From the NCBI GenBank assembly GCA_031282355.1, contig JAITDW010000001.1, positions 124,001-188,000 on the forward strand: a stretch of 64,000 nucleotides of DNA, given 5' to 3'. Below, one piece after another: positions 9,896 through 19,159 of the stretch. The stretch's first letter is position 1; each line of letters starts with the position of its first letter. A program made the translations under genes and the position numbers. A model generated the notes under the pieces. It had not been told where the DNA came from and searched no databases. It saw only the letters and a program-made list of their open reading frames with translations. The stretch comes from Candidatus Endomicrobiellum neotermitis. GTDB taxonomy: Bacteria > Elusimicrobiota > Endomicrobiia > Endomicrobiales > Endomicrobiaceae.

Positions 9896-11008
9896 GTGAC
9901 GTTTTATGAAGTGAAAAAGAAATACGATAAATTTAATTTTGAACAGTATATCAGTGCTGTTTCAGATAAAATGATTAAAAGTTCAATATGTAAAAGTGTT
10001 TTGAACGATATGGATTTTTTAAACATAATTTCTCCTAAAGCGACTAAATATATTGAGGAAATAGCACAAAAAGCACATAATATATCCGTTAATCATTTCG
10101 GTAAAAACATACTTTTATATGCACCGTTATATGTATCAAATTTTTGTACAAATAATTGTGTTTATTGTGGCTTTTCAACTGCGAATAAAATAAAACGTGA
10201 GGTTCTTACATTTGAAAAAATTGAGGAAAATTGTAAGATTCTCTCGTCTTACGGAATACGTCATGTATTACTTGTTACTGGTGAGAGTAATACGCGAACA
10301 CCACTTAGTTATTTAAAAAAATGTATTAGCATGCTAAGAAATTATTTTGATGGTATAGATATAGAAATTTATCCACTAGATGAATGTGGATATAAAGAAC
10401 TTTTAGAAGCAGGTGCTGATGGATTAACTATTTATCAAGAAACTTACAATGAAAAATTATACAGACTGCTTCACACAAAAGGAGCGAAAGCAAATTACTA
10501 TTATCGCTTAGAAGCGTGTGAAAGAGCAGGCAAAGTAAATTATAGGAGTTTAAATGTTGGAGTATTGATGGGATTAAACGATTTTATAAGTGAAGTTTTT
10601 TTTGTAGGACTTCACGCTGCATATCTTCAAAATAATTTTCCAAGTGCAGAAATTAGTATATCTTTTCCTAGGTTACGACCTACAGTAAAATATTATAAGC
10701 CAAAAATCACAGTATCTGATCAGAATCTTATTCAAGCAATTTGTGCAGTAAGAATCTTTATAAATCGTGTAAACATAACAATATCAACTCGTGAAAATCA
10801 ATGCTTAAGAAGTAATTTAATACCTCTCGGTATTACAAAAATGTCTGCAGGATCAAGCACAGAAGTTGGAGGTTATATTAACAATAATAAAAAACAAGAA
10901 TTTGAAGGTCAATTTAAAATAAATGATACATCCACAGTAAATGATGTAAAGAAAATGATATACAAAATGGGTTATCAGCCAGTCATGAAAAATTGGTTAG
11001 TTTTATGA
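9896..11008 (+). CDS. thiH: 2-iminoacetate synthase ThiH (radical SAM)
   Basis: Radical SAM tyrosine lyase that supplies dehydroglycine to ThiG. The 4Fe-4S motif C-x3-C-x2-C is at Cys84, Cys88 and Cys91. The length of 370 residues is standard. The start is GTG at 9896 with GGAGA about 8 bases ahead. Use of ThiH rather than the oxygen-dependent glycine oxidase ThiO fits an anaerobe. The stop codon overlaps thiE as ATGA. Confidence 0.95.
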   Translation: MTFYEVKKKYDKFNFEQYISAVSDKMIKSSICKSVLNDMDFLNIISPKATKYIEEIAQKAHNISVNHFGKNILLYAPLYVSNFCTNNCVYCGFSTANKIKREVLTFEKIEENCKILSSYGIRHVLLVTGESNTRTPLSYLKKCISMLRNYFDGIDIEIYPLDECGYKELLEAGADGLTIYQETYNEKLYRLLHTKGAKANYYYRLEACERAGKVNYRSLNVGVLMGLNDFISEVFFVGLHAAYLQNNFPSAEISISFPRLRPTVKYYKPKITVSDQNLIQAICAVRIFINRVNITISTRENQCLRSNLIPLGITKMSAGSSTEVGGYINNNKKQEFEGQFKINDTSTVNDVKKMIYKMGYQPVMKNWLVL

Positions 11009-11634
11009 AACGATTGATTCCCAAAGGACTATATGCAATAACTTTAGAAAATTTTTCAAATGGAAAAAATAACATTACCGTTGTGAAAGAAATGCTTGAC
11101 GCTGGAATAAAAATTTTACAGTACCGTGACAAATATAAGACAAAACTTGAAAAATTTAAACAATGTGAAGTCATAAGAAAACTAACTTTGGATTATGGTG
11201 TTTTTTTTATTGTAAATGATGACATAGACATATGTTTGTCCTTAAAAAGTGATGGAATCCATTTAGGACAAAGTGATTTGCCGATTACAAAGGCAAGAGA
11301 AATTGTTGGAGATGATATAAACATAGGGCTATCAACACATTCACCAGAACAAGCGATTCGTGCAGTAGAACAAGGAGCTGATTATATAGGTGTTGGCCCT
11401 ATATATAAAACTTTTACAAAAAATGTAAATCCTGTTGGACTTGACTATTTAGATTTTTGCACAAAGAATATTTTTATTCCAAAAGTTGCAATAGGCGGTA
11501 TTAAGCTTTCAAATCTTTCAAAAATTTGTAAATATAAGCCGGACAATATATGTATGGTAAGTGAAATAACTATGGCAGTAAATGTGAAACTTACAGTTAA
11601 AAAAGCAGAGGAGATATTAAATGATTACTATTAA
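11005..11634 (+). CDS. thiE: Thiamine-phosphate synthase ThiE
   Basis: Couples HMP-pyrophosphate with thiazole phosphate to give thiamine phosphate. It has 209 residues from the ATG at 11005, which forms an ATGA overlap with thiH; the frame runs a few codons further upstream, but that is not needed. The family features ILQYRDK, IVNDDIDICL, DGIHLGQSDLP, VGPIYKTFTK and the phosphate-binding AIGGI are intact. Its end overlaps thiS by 14 bases. Confidence 0.95.
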   Translation: MKRLIPKGLYAITLENFSNGKNNITVVKEMLDAGIKILQYRDKYKTKLEKFKQCEVIRKLTLDYGVFFIVNDDIDICLSLKSDGIHLGQSDLPITKAREIVGDDINIGLSTHSPEQAIRAVEQGADYIGVGPIYKTFTKNVNPVGLDYLDFCTKNIFIPKVAIGGIKLSNLSKICKYKPDNICMVSEITMAVNVKLTVKKAEEILNDYY

Positions 11635-11824
11635 AGTTAATGGAAAAAATAAAGAAATAGAGGAAAATGAGAGTTTATCAAATTTTTTAAAAACCAATGG
11701 CATTAATTTTGATGAAGTAACAATAGAGCACAATTTTAAAATTGTTGACTTTATAAATATTGCGAATATTATATTAAAAAAAGGGGATGTGCTTGAAATA
11801 TTAAGATTTGTTGGAGGTGGGTAA
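11621..11824 (+). CDS. thiS: Sulfur carrier protein ThiS
   Basis: Ubiquitin-fold sulfur carrier of 67 residues ending in the required Gly-Gly tail (FVGGG), which ThiF adenylates and which is then converted to the thiocarboxylate. The ATG is preceded by GGAG inside the end of thiE. The last codons of thiS also carry the GGAGGTGG ribosome binding site for thiF. Confidence 0.95.
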   Translation: MITIKVNGKNKEIEENESLSNFLKTNGINFDEVTIEHNFKIVDFINIANIILKKGDVLEILRFVGGG

Positions 11825-11828
11825 AATT

Positions 11829-12614
11829 GTGCACACAAAAGACTTAGAAAGATATCAAAGACAGTTGTTAATTGAACATATAAGCATAAAAGGTCAACAA
11901 AAACTTTTTGATGCAAAAGTGCTCGTATGCGGAGCTGGAGGTCTGGGTAGTTCTGCACTTATGTACCTTGCAGCAGCAGGTGTTGGTAATATTGGATTAT
12001 GTGATTTTGACGTTGTATCTTTAAGCAATTTGAACAGACAAATACTTTATGTTCCAGACGATCTTAGAAAACAAAAAATTATTATTGCTAAGAAAAAACT
12101 TGAAAAATTTAATCCAGACATTAAAATTATAGCACATTTTGAAAAACTCACGTTAGATAATGCTAAACGTATTTTTAAAAATTATGATATCATAATAGAT
12201 GCTGTTGATAATTTCTCAAGTAGATACTTAATAAACGAAGTTGCTTACAAAAATTTCATACCTTTAGTATGTGGAGCAGTGTGCGAGTGTGAAGGGATTT
12301 TAACAACAATAATTCCAAAAGAAAATACAAGCTGTTTTCGATGCATATACCCTACTAGTCCATCATTGAATTTCACATCAAAAACATTCGGTATACTTGG
12401 TGCAGTAGCTGGTATAATAGGTTCTATGGAAGCACTTGAGGCAATAAAGCTTATTTTAGGATTAGATTGTCTTAAGAACAAAATTTTAATTTTCAAAGGA
12501 ATTGAAAATACATATAGAATTAGAACTATTATAAAAAAGAATAATTGTGAAGTTTGTGCTAATAACGTGTTTACAAAAGGAGAATGGGGTAATGTCAAAA
12601 CTGAAGACTGGTAG
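11829..12614 (+). CDS. thiF: ThiS adenylyltransferase ThiF (E1-like)
   Basis: E1-like enzyme that adenylates the ThiS C-terminus; MoeB-type function cannot be excluded from sequence alone. The start is a GTG at 11829, 9 bases after GGAGGTG, although the frame is open upstream. From it the protein has 261 residues: ATP loop GAGGLGSS at about 35-42, the Arg finger region NRQILY, IIDAVDNFSSRY, and two zinc CxxC pairs (CFRC, CEVC). Location next to thiS makes ThiF the best call. Its 3' end overlaps rpsT. Confidence 0.92.
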   Translation: MHTKDLERYQRQLLIEHISIKGQQKLFDAKVLVCGAGGLGSSALMYLAAAGVGNIGLCDFDVVSLSNLNRQILYVPDDLRKQKIIIAKKKLEKFNPDIKIIAHFEKLTLDNAKRIFKNYDIIIDAVDNFSSRYLINEVAYKNFIPLVCGAVCECEGILTTIIPKENTSCFRCIYPTSPSLNFTSKTFGILGAVAGIIGSMEALEAIKLILGLDCLKNKILIFKGIENTYRIRTIIKKNNCEVCANNVFTKGEWGNVKTEDW

Positions 12615-12873
12615 ACATACATCTGCAATCAAAGAAGTAAGAAAAACTGAAAAAAGAACGAAAAGAAATGCAGCAATAAAAAGTAAGATAAAAACTTCAG
12701 TAAAAAAAGTGGAAGTAGCTGTAAAAAATAATGATATAAACACTGCTCAAAATTGTTTAAACATAGCTTTTTCAGAATGGGATAAAGCTGCAAAAAATAA
12801 TATAATTCATCATAAAGCGGCTTCTAATCAAAAAGCAAGATTATCTAAGCTTGTAATTGGAATAAAAAAATAA
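12592..12873 (+). CDS. rpsT: 30S ribosomal protein S20
   Basis: Small-subunit ribosomal protein of 93 residues, highly basic, with the family start MSKLKTGRHTSAIKEVRKTEKR and the C-terminal KAASNQKARLSKLV. The ATG at 12592 has AAAGGAGA upstream inside thiF and overlaps the end of thiF by 23 bases. S20 is therefore expressed at least partly from the thi operon, an unusual arrangement. No separate promoter was identified. Confidence 0.95.
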   Translation: MSKLKTGRHTSAIKEVRKTEKRTKRNAAIKSKIKTSVKKVEVAVKNNDINTAQNCLNIAFSEWDKAAKNNIIHHKAASNQKARLSKLVIGIKK

Positions 12874-12891
12874 TTTTATTAAAATAATATT

Positions 12892-12965
12892 TGCCCGATA
12901 GTGTAATTTGGTAACACGTCTGTTTCTGAAACAGAAGTTTCCTGGTTCGAGTCCAGGTCGGGCAG
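12892..12965 (+). tRNA. tRNA-Gln (anticodon CTG)
   Basis: A 74-base cloverleaf: acceptor TGCCCGA with TCGGGCA, D arm GTGT/ACAC, anticodon stem TCTGT/ACAGA with loop TTCTGAA (anticodon 12926-12928), T arm CCTGG/CCAGG with TTCGAGT. The weak U1-A72 pair is a known glutamine identity feature. CCA is not encoded. It follows rpsT by 18 bases and is probably cotranscribed. Confidence 0.95.
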
Positions 12966-12976
12966 AGTGTGTTGTT

Positions 12977-13008
12977 AAAATGTATCATTTTGTAAATTTT
13001 TTATTTTT
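12977..13008 (+). terminator. Possible terminator after rpsT/tRNA-Gln
   Basis: AAAATG and CATTTT form a 6-bp stem with a 3-base loop (12977-12991), followed by a T-rich stretch to 13008. The stem is almost all A-T, so stability is low. Position after the tRNA and before an independent promoter supports a terminator role. Confidence 0.35.
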
Positions 13009-13078
13009 AACTCTGATTCTATAAAAATACTTTAACAAAAGTAAATGGAATAAAAAGATATTAAAATTTATGATGCTT

Positions 13079-13108
13079 TTGACATACTTAAAAACATACA
13101 TCTATAAT
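13079..13108 (+). promoter_or_regulatory. Sigma-70 promoter of the deaminase gene
   Basis: TTGACA (13079-13084) and TATAAT (13103-13108) are both perfect hexamers with an 18-base spacer, predicting a start near 13115 and a leader of about 32 bases. Confidence 0.7.
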
Positions 13109-13146
13109 ATTACTATAATAATACAACGGCATATACAATAAAAAAC

Positions 13147-13653
13147 ATGAAAAAAAAGCAAATAAAAACAGTTGATAACTATCATCGTCTATCGTGGGAT
13201 GAATATTTTATGAAGCTTGCTTGGCTTATTGCTGAAAGATCTACATGTTTACGTCATCATGTTGGGGCTGTTATTGTAAAGAATAATAGAATTTTAGCAA
13301 CAGGTTATAATGGAGCTGCAATAAATGTTCAAGATTGTATATCTCTTGGATGCTTAAGAAATATGTTAAATATTTCATCTGGGCAAAGACAAGAAATATG
13401 TAGGGCAATTCATGCTGAGCAAAACGCGATTATACAAAGTGGATGCACAAATGTAAATATTGAAAAGTCAACACTATATTGTACCCATTCACCATGTATA
13501 TTATGCGCTAAAATGATAGTTAATGCATCTATAGAACGAGTTGTAATGGATATAAGATATTCAGATAATGCTTTTGAAGAGCTTTTTTTACAGACAGGAA
13601 TAGCTTTTTCAAAATTAAAAATAAACGATTTATTCATATCTCAGCTTATATAA
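13147..13653 (+). CDS. dCMP deaminase (ComEB-like cytidine deaminase family)
   Basis: Zinc-dependent deaminase expected to convert dCMP to dUMP for thymidylate synthesis. In its 168 residues the zinc/catalytic motif HAE is at 89-91 and PCILC at 116-120. The N-terminal SWDEYFMKLAWLIAERSTCLR and the GYNGA loop are characteristic of the dCMP deaminase branch rather than TadA or RibD. It is monocistronic with its own consensus promoter and converges on the recombinase gene. Confidence 0.88.
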   Translation: MKKKQIKTVDNYHRLSWDEYFMKLAWLIAERSTCLRHHVGAVIVKNNRILATGYNGAAINVQDCISLGCLRNMLNISSGQRQEICRAIHAEQNAIIQSGCTNVNIEKSTLYCTHSPCILCAKMIVNASIERVVMDIRYSDNAFEELFLQTGIAFSKLKINDLFISQLI

Positions 13654-13685
13654 TTTTAATTGTAACAAGAATCTCTAAATATTTT

Positions 13686-14573
13686 TTAACTTTTAGGATG
13701 AAATCTTTTATGTTGTTGTATAACTTGTGATTTATCAAGATGTGTATAAATTTGAGTTGATGCTATTGAAACATGTCCAAGCATTTCTTGTACAAAGCGA
13801 ATGTTAGCTCCACCAGCTAATAGATGACTTGCAAAAGAATGTCTCAATGTATGTGGAGTGATATTTTTAATGATTCCAGCTTTTTTTGCAATATTTTTAA
13901 GTTGTCTCCAGAATTCTACTCTTGAAAGTTTTTTGCCAAGTCTTGATATAAAAACATATTCCTCTTCTATTGTATGTAGAGGACGTTTTAAGAGATATAC
14001 ATTTATGAAGTATTTAGCCTTATTTCCAAAAGGTATAAGTCTTTCCTTTGCACCTTTACCTATAATTCTTAAAAAACAATTTTCTAGATTCATATTTAAA
14101 AATTTAAGATTTATTAATTCTGATACTCTTAATCCAGCTGCATAAAGAAGTTCTAACATAGCCCTGTTACGTATGTGATATATATCATCGAGAGTATCCA
14201 TAGAGTTAAAAAGTATGTTAATTTCATTTAAACTAAGCATATTTGGCAAATTTTCTGGAATTTTAGGTGATACTAAATATACAGTTGGATTATTTTCTAC
14301 CAAATTTTCCAAGCATAGAAATTTATAAAACTGTCTCAAAGATTCTATAGTTCTAAAGATCGATCTTGGTTTCAATCCTTTAACCTTTATTTCAAATAAG
14401 AAATCCGTTATATCATTATGCCGACAATCCTCAAGATTTATTTGCTTTTTTTTAACAAAACAAATAAACTTTAAGATGTCTGTTTTATATGCTAAAACAG
14501 TGTTTTTAGATAACCCTCTATCGACACTTATATAAGAAATAAAGTTATCAAGTATATTTTTAATTTCTTTCAT
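13686..14573 (-). CDS. xerD: Tyrosine recombinase XerC/XerD
   Basis: Site-specific recombinase that resolves chromosome dimers at dif together with FtsK. The 295 residues include an N-terminal SAM-like core-binding domain and the full catalytic set Arg149, Lys173, His241, Arg244, His267 and Tyr276 (IYTHLD). HTLRHSFASHLL is typical of Xer proteins. FtsK is encoded in the same strand run. Whether it acts as XerC, XerD or a single XerH-like enzyme cannot be decided here. No dif site was recognised. Confidence 0.88.
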   Translation of the reverse strand: MKEIKNILDNFISYISVDRGLSKNTVLAYKTDILKFICFVKKKQINLEDCRHNDITDFLFEIKVKGLKPRSIFRTIESLRQFYKFLCLENLVENNPTVYLVSPKIPENLPNMLSLNEINILFNSMDTLDDIYHIRNRAMLELLYAAGLRVSELINLKFLNMNLENCFLRIIGKGAKERLIPFGNKAKYFINVYLLKRPLHTIEEEYVFISRLGKKLSRVEFWRQLKNIAKKAGIIKNITPHTLRHSFASHLLAGGANIRFVQEMLGHVSIASTQIYTHLDKSQVIQQHKRFHPKS

Positions 14574-14607
14574 ATCTGTTTATTATTTAATTACAGTAAA
14601 AAATTTT

Positions 14608-15228
14608 TTATTTTAAATATGGATTATGTCTAATTTCATTAGCAAGTGTAGTACAACATCCATGACCTGGATAAATGGTAAGACATGAATCTAATTTTTT
14701 TAATTCAGTAATAGACTTCATAATTTCTTCGAAATTTCCTCCTTCTAAATCAGTTCTACCTATAGTACCAGAAAATAACGTATCTCCAGTAATTAAAAAG
14801 CTATCAAATAACAAACATATGCTACCTTTTGTATGTCCAGGGGTATGTATAATTTTAGGATCTGTAAAAGATAATTTTAATGTACTATTATTTTTAAGTA
14901 ATATTTCTGGATCTTTTATAGTTTTAGGTGAACTAAAAATTCCAGATCCATTTTTATAGATATTTACAAGCATTTCAGCATCATATTCATGTATTGCTAA
15001 TGAAATTTTGAATTCTAAACGTATTTGATCATCAGAAAGTATATGGTCGTAGTGACCATGAGTATTCACAAGCAATTCTGGTTTTAGATTATGTTTCTTT
15101 ATTTCACGAATTATTTTTATTCCATCTTCACCAGGATCTACAATTAACGCTTGTAAACTATCAGAATCATAGATTATATAGCAGTTTTCATTTAAAATTC
15201 CAGATACTATCTTTTTTATTTTTAACAA
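14608..15228 (-). CDS. MBL-fold metallo-hydrolase (glyoxalase II-like)
   Basis: Metallo-beta-lactamase fold hydrolase of 206 residues. Metal ligands are HGHYDH (57-62), the later HTPGHTKG histidine, the aspartate in LITGDTLF, and the final PGHG histidine. FSGTIGRTDL is typical of the small YcbL-type hydroxyacylglutathione-hydrolase-like group; the substrate is unknown. The start is a TTG at 15228 with GGGGGT seven bases ahead. Confidence 0.85.
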   Translation of the reverse strand: MLKIKKIVSGILNENCYIIYDSDSLQALIVDPGEDGIKIIREIKKHNLKPELLVNTHGHYDHILSDDQIRLEFKISLAIHEYDAEMLVNIYKNGSGIFSSPKTIKDPEILLKNNSTLKLSFTDPKIIHTPGHTKGSICLLFDSFLITGDTLFSGTIGRTDLEGGNFEEIMKSITELKKLDSCLTIYPGHGCCTTLANEIRHNPYLK

Positions 15229-15266
15229 TGCAATACCCCCAAATATTTAAAAAATACATACCATAA

Positions 15267-15722
15267 TCAATTAAATATTATAAATCTTATAATTTGTAAT
15301 ACAATATTACTAAAAATAGCTGATATAACATCGTCTATAGTCACACTTAATATATTTTTCATTTCGTGGAATTTTCTTATAAATAGAGGTTTTCTAGTAT
15401 CAAGTATTCTAAACAACACAAATCCCAAAAATAAGAATAAAAAAGTTTTAGGCAAAAACGCAACAGAAATCCACATCCCTGCAAATTCATCTATAATTAT
15501 TCTTCGATCATCTTTTTTATTATAAATATTTTCAGCAAGTGTTGAAAATAAAACTGCAAAAATAGTTACTATGAGTAATGCGAAACCCTGAAATATGTAA
15601 CAACTATCAGGTATAAACAATTCCCATAATAAAATTCCAACTAAACTACCGAATGTCCCAGAAGCATATTTTATATAACCTAATCCAGCTATAGAAGAAA
15701 AAAAAAGTATTATTTTATTCAT
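15267..15722 (-). CDS. pgpA: Phosphatidylglycerophosphatase A
   Basis: Membrane phosphatase that converts phosphatidylglycerophosphate to phosphatidylglycerol. The 151 residues hold several membrane helices, the motif DEFAGMW and the family signature LFRILDTRKP, followed by DDVISA. The ATG overlaps the end of pgsA by 8 bases, so the two consecutive enzymes of phosphatidylglycerol synthesis are translationally coupled. Confidence 0.9.
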   Translation of the reverse strand: MNKIILFFSSIAGLGYIKYASGTFGSLVGILLWELFIPDSCYIFQGFALLIVTIFAVLFSTLAENIYNKKDDRRIIIDEFAGMWISVAFLPKTFLFLFLGFVLFRILDTRKPLFIRKFHEMKNILSVTIDDVISAIFSNIVLQIIRFIIFN

Positions 15723-16314
15723 CTTTATTCAACAATAACCTTCTATATTTCCATACGTAATTTAACCCTGAATATATAGTAAATATTGTGGCAACAACAG
15801 TTGCCCAAAAAGGTAATTTACGCAATAAAATAACGCAACTATAACAAACCCTATTATTAGAAATAAAAGAATACAATAATTCATTCATTATCAAAACTGT
15901 TAATATCAATATAATTACAATCATTTGTGATGTCGTTTTAAATTTTCCAGATTTATCCGCTGATACTATCATATTTTTAGGTACTGCCACAGACCGTAAT
16001 CCAGTTATTAAAAATTCTCTTGCAACAATAATTATTACCATCCATGCAGGAATGCCAAGTGATGGTATACCAACGAAACATATAAAAGCAGCGAATATCA
16101 ATAATTTATCTGCAAGAGGATCTAATAATGCTCCGGTAGCAGTCATCGCTTTATTTCTTCTAGCTATTTGTCCATCAAGAAAATCTGTAATTGCTGCTAT
16201 ACAAAATACAAATAATGCTAAAATATTATTGTAAATTCCTCTCATTTCCATAAAAAATATGAAAAGTGGTACTATACACATTCTTGCTACAGTAAGTTTA
16301 TTAGGTAAATTCAT
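15715..16314 (-). CDS. pgsA: CDP-diacylglycerol-glycerol-3-phosphate 3-phosphatidyltransferase
   Basis: Integral membrane enzyme making phosphatidylglycerophosphate from CDP-diacylglycerol. The CDP-alcohol phosphotransferase motif D-G-x2-A-R-x8-G-x3-D-x3-D is exact: Asp47, Gly48, Ala51, Arg52, Gly61, Asp65 and Asp69. The protein has 199 residues with about five hydrophobic helices. The start MNLPNKLTVARM is the family norm. It lies upstream of and overlaps pgpA. Confidence 0.93.
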   Translation of the reverse strand: MNLPNKLTVARMCIVPLFIFFMEMRGIYNNILALFVFCIAAITDFLDGQIARRNKAMTATGALLDPLADKLLIFAAFICFVGIPSLGIPAWMVIIIVAREFLITGLRSVAVPKNMIVSADKSGKFKTTSQMIVIILILTVLIMNELLYSFISNNRVCYSCVILLRKLPFWATVVATIFTIYSGLNYVWKYRRLLLNKDE

Positions 16315-16429
16315 CTAACTTCCCAATTATTTAAGTATTACAACATAAAATATTCTATATAGAGAATAAAAGTTAGATGTAATTGTACTTATTTTATTTT
16401 TATTTTACTAATTATTAATTATTTATCAT

Positions 16430-18586
16430 TTAATATTTGTCTTGCATGCTATTTTTTTCTAAATATTGTTTAATTTTTTCATAATATATATGCCACTTAT
16501 TTGTTCCATTAGGTTTCATTATAAATCCTTCAGTTTCAAGAATACTTAATATGTTTGTAGCTCTTGCAGAACTTCCAAAATTTGCTTTAAGTAAATCTTG
16601 AGATATGCGTTTACGTTCACTTATAAGTCTAAGTGCTGGAACTAAGTCCTTATTTTTTCCGCTACTAAGGTCATTTTTATTTTCAATCTCAATAACTACA
16701 GGTCTATACAATTTTGGAAATTTTTGAGCATTTATGAATGATACTATTCTTTCAGCTTCTTTAGATGAAATATAGGCACCTTGTAACCTCACAGGTATTG
16801 CTTCTCCTGGTGGCATAAACAACATATCTCCTCTACCAACTAAACATTCTGCTCCGAGTAAATCTAGAATAACTCTAGAATCTGTTTTTGATGTTGTTTG
16901 GAATGAAAGCCTGGCTGGAAAATTAGCTTTAATTATACCAGTTATAACGTTAACTGAAGGTCTTTGTGTTGCAAGAATTAGATGTATGCCTACAGCTCTA
17001 GCCATTTGAGCTAAACGTTGTATAGAATCTTCTATTTCTTTTTGAACAACAAGCATTAAATCAGCAAACTCATCTATTATAACTACAATATAAAACTCTT
17101 TTTCAGCACCGAGTTCTGACATTTTTCTATTATAATCTTCAATATTTCTTACAGTTTCTTTTGCAAATTTTAAATATCTTTCATTCATAATAACTACAAG
17201 TTTTTTTAAAGCTGATACAGCTTCTCTCGGATTTGTTATAATGCTCGCATCAGCTCCTGAAGAACACGGATTATAAATATGCGGGATATCTTCATATATA
17301 AGCATTTCAACACGTTTTGGGTCGATCAATGTAAATTTTACTTCATCAGGGCGGGCTTTATATAAAATAGAAAGTATCATTGTGTGAATACCTATGCTTT
17401 TACCAGAACCTGTCGCACCTGCAATTAGAAGATGTGGCATTGAAATTAAATTTGCTACATATCCTATTCCATCAGTAGTTTTACCTAAAGCTAAAGTAAG
17501 CAAAGATTTTGAATTTTTAAAAGTATCACTTTCTACAATTCCTCTTAGTCCGACAACAATACTCGATGAATTCGGGACTTCTATGCCAACAACTGATTTT
17601 TCTGGAATAGGAACTATTCTTATGGATGAAGCGCGCATAGCAAGTGAAATGTTATCTATAACATTAGATACAGATTGTACTCTTATTCCAGGAGCTAAAA
17701 CTAAATCGTATCTAGTAACTACAGGCCCAGGAATGATATCTTTAACTTCTGCTGTTATATCAAAATCAGCTAAAGTATTTCTTAAAAGTGATGCTTTATC
17801 CAAAAGCTCGCTATTATTTACCTTAAAATTAATAGGATCCAAATCAAGTAAGTTAGTTGTAGGAAGTTTATAATTGAAAAAAACTGTATCATTAGTTTTT
17901 TTTTCATGTTTGATAACAATTGGTTCTTTAGATTCGTCATTATTTTTACTTATTCTATTTTCTTGTTTTTGTACAATATTCGGTTTTATATGCTTCAATT
18001 CATAAGATTCGAGATCAAGTTTGTTTGGTTGTATTTTAGAGTTGAACAATCTTTCGTTATTGTTAATTACACATCTTTTTTCTTTAAATTTTCTAAAAAG
18101 ACAAAAAACATATGGAATTATTGATATTCCTAAAAGCTTCATAAAAGAAATAAAAAAAACTATAATCAGTATAGCAAAACTGAGCCATATCTCAAAAAAA
18201 AATTTTAAAAATAAGCATAAATTATAACCTATGTACCCTCCACAAATCATTGGTTTAAATGTATTTTTAACTACTTCAAGAAGTGTCGATAAAGAAGTAA
18301 TACACACAAAAGACCAAATGAAATCAATTTTCTTTTTTATTTTTGTAGGGTTATTAATATTCATTATGAAGTACCGCAAAAATATTAACGGTAAAATATA
18401 AGATGACATTCCAAATATTCTAAACATCGAAATAAAAAATATTTTTCCAAATAGTCCAGATTCTGTTGGAAAAATGAACACGTAGGTACTTAAAAATGTT
18501 GCAAACAAAAAAGATACTGTGATAACTTCTTCATTTGTTTCTATATTACATCGTTTTTTGTTCTTAATTTTATTATTTATTTCCAC
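16430..18586 (-). CDS. ftsK: DNA translocase FtsK
   Basis: Septum-anchored DNA pump that clears the chromosome at division and activates Xer recombination. The 718 residues comprise N-terminal membrane helices (to about 165), a short linker, the motor domain with Walker A GATGSGKS at 390-397 and the Walker B region IVVIIDEFADL, ATQRPSVNVITG, and a C-terminal winged-helix gamma domain (about 645-710) that reads KOPS. The linker is much shorter than in E. coli. The start is a GTG with AAGAGGA upstream. Confidence 0.94.
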   Translation of the reverse strand: MEINNKIKNKKRCNIETNEEVITVSFLFATFLSTYVFIFPTESGLFGKIFFISMFRIFGMSSYILPLIFLRYFIMNINNPTKIKKKIDFIWSFVCITSLSTLLEVVKNTFKPMICGGYIGYNLCLFLKFFFEIWLSFAILIIVFFISFMKLLGISIIPYVFCLFRKFKEKRCVINNNERLFNSKIQPNKLDLESYELKHIKPNIVQKQENRISKNNDESKEPIVIKHEKKTNDTVFFNYKLPTTNLLDLDPINFKVNNSELLDKASLLRNTLADFDITAEVKDIIPGPVVTRYDLVLAPGIRVQSVSNVIDNISLAMRASSIRIVPIPEKSVVGIEVPNSSSIVVGLRGIVESDTFKNSKSLLTLALGKTTDGIGYVANLISMPHLLIAGATGSGKSIGIHTMILSILYKARPDEVKFTLIDPKRVEMLIYEDIPHIYNPCSSGADASIITNPREAVSALKKLVVIMNERYLKFAKETVRNIEDYNRKMSELGAEKEFYIVVIIDEFADLMLVVQKEIEDSIQRLAQMARAVGIHLILATQRPSVNVITGIIKANFPARLSFQTTSKTDSRVILDLLGAECLVGRGDMLFMPPGEAIPVRLQGAYISSKEAERIVSFINAQKFPKLYRPVVIEIENKNDLSSGKNKDLVPALRLISERKRISQDLLKANFGSSARATNILSILETEGFIMKPNGTNKWHIYYEKIKQYLEKNSMQDKY

Positions 18587-18670
18587 GAAAACAGTCCTCT
18601 TAAATGAAAAAAGACTTTAGATGGATTATTTCACTAGAATACTACAAACTTAATATTAAAAAAATGTCAA

Positions 18671-19126
18671 TTACATTTTTTCAACTTCAAACAGATCCTG
18701 TCCTGAGTTAACTGGAGCACCATTTTCTATTAATATTTTTGATATCTTCGCTTTAAAAGTAGCTTTTATTTCATTCATAACCTTCATTGCTTCAATTATG
18801 CAAACTGTAGTTCCAATTTCAATAATATCTCCATCATTTACATATACTTTAGATAAAGGTGAAGAAGACCTATAGAATACACCAGCTAATGGTGACTTTA
18901 TAGTTACTACAGAAGTTGATACTTTACAATGATCTTTAAACTTTTCAGTAACAGATTCTGTTGTAGTATGTTGCTGTTTTTTTAACGCAACAAATTCACT
19001 TTCAGTATTATCTTTGCGTTTTATGTAAATATTACAATCCTTTGATTTTACCTCCAGCTCACAAATATTTTCTTCCTTCATTATTTCATAAATAGATTTT
19101 ATTCTTTCTTTAATATCAGCAGGCAT
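18671..19126 (-). CDS. accB: Biotin carboxyl carrier protein of acetyl-CoA carboxylase
   Basis: Carrier subunit of acetyl-CoA carboxylase, 151 residues. A C-terminal biotinyl domain carries EAMKVMNE with the biotinylated Lys115. The N-terminal region MPADIKERIKSIYEIMKEEN is the usual AccB start, and a Thr/Lys-rich linker joins the two. The biotin ligase at 34189 should modify it. AccC, which usually follows accB, is not next to it here: ftsK follows instead. Confidence 0.92.
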   Translation of the reverse strand: MPADIKERIKSIYEIMKEENICELEVKSKDCNIYIKRKDNTESEFVALKKQQHTTTESVTEKFKDHCKVSTSVVTIKSPLAGVFYRSSSPLSKVYVNDGDIIEIGTTVCIIEAMKVMNEIKATFKAKISKILIENGAPVNSGQDLFEVEKM

Positions 19127-19159
19127 TATTTACTTCCAACAAATTTATTTTCAATTTGA

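Noticed and set aside
16052..18227. Several plus-strand open frames inside pgsA and ftsK
   Set aside because: Shadow frames of genes with complete catalytic motifs on the minus strand.
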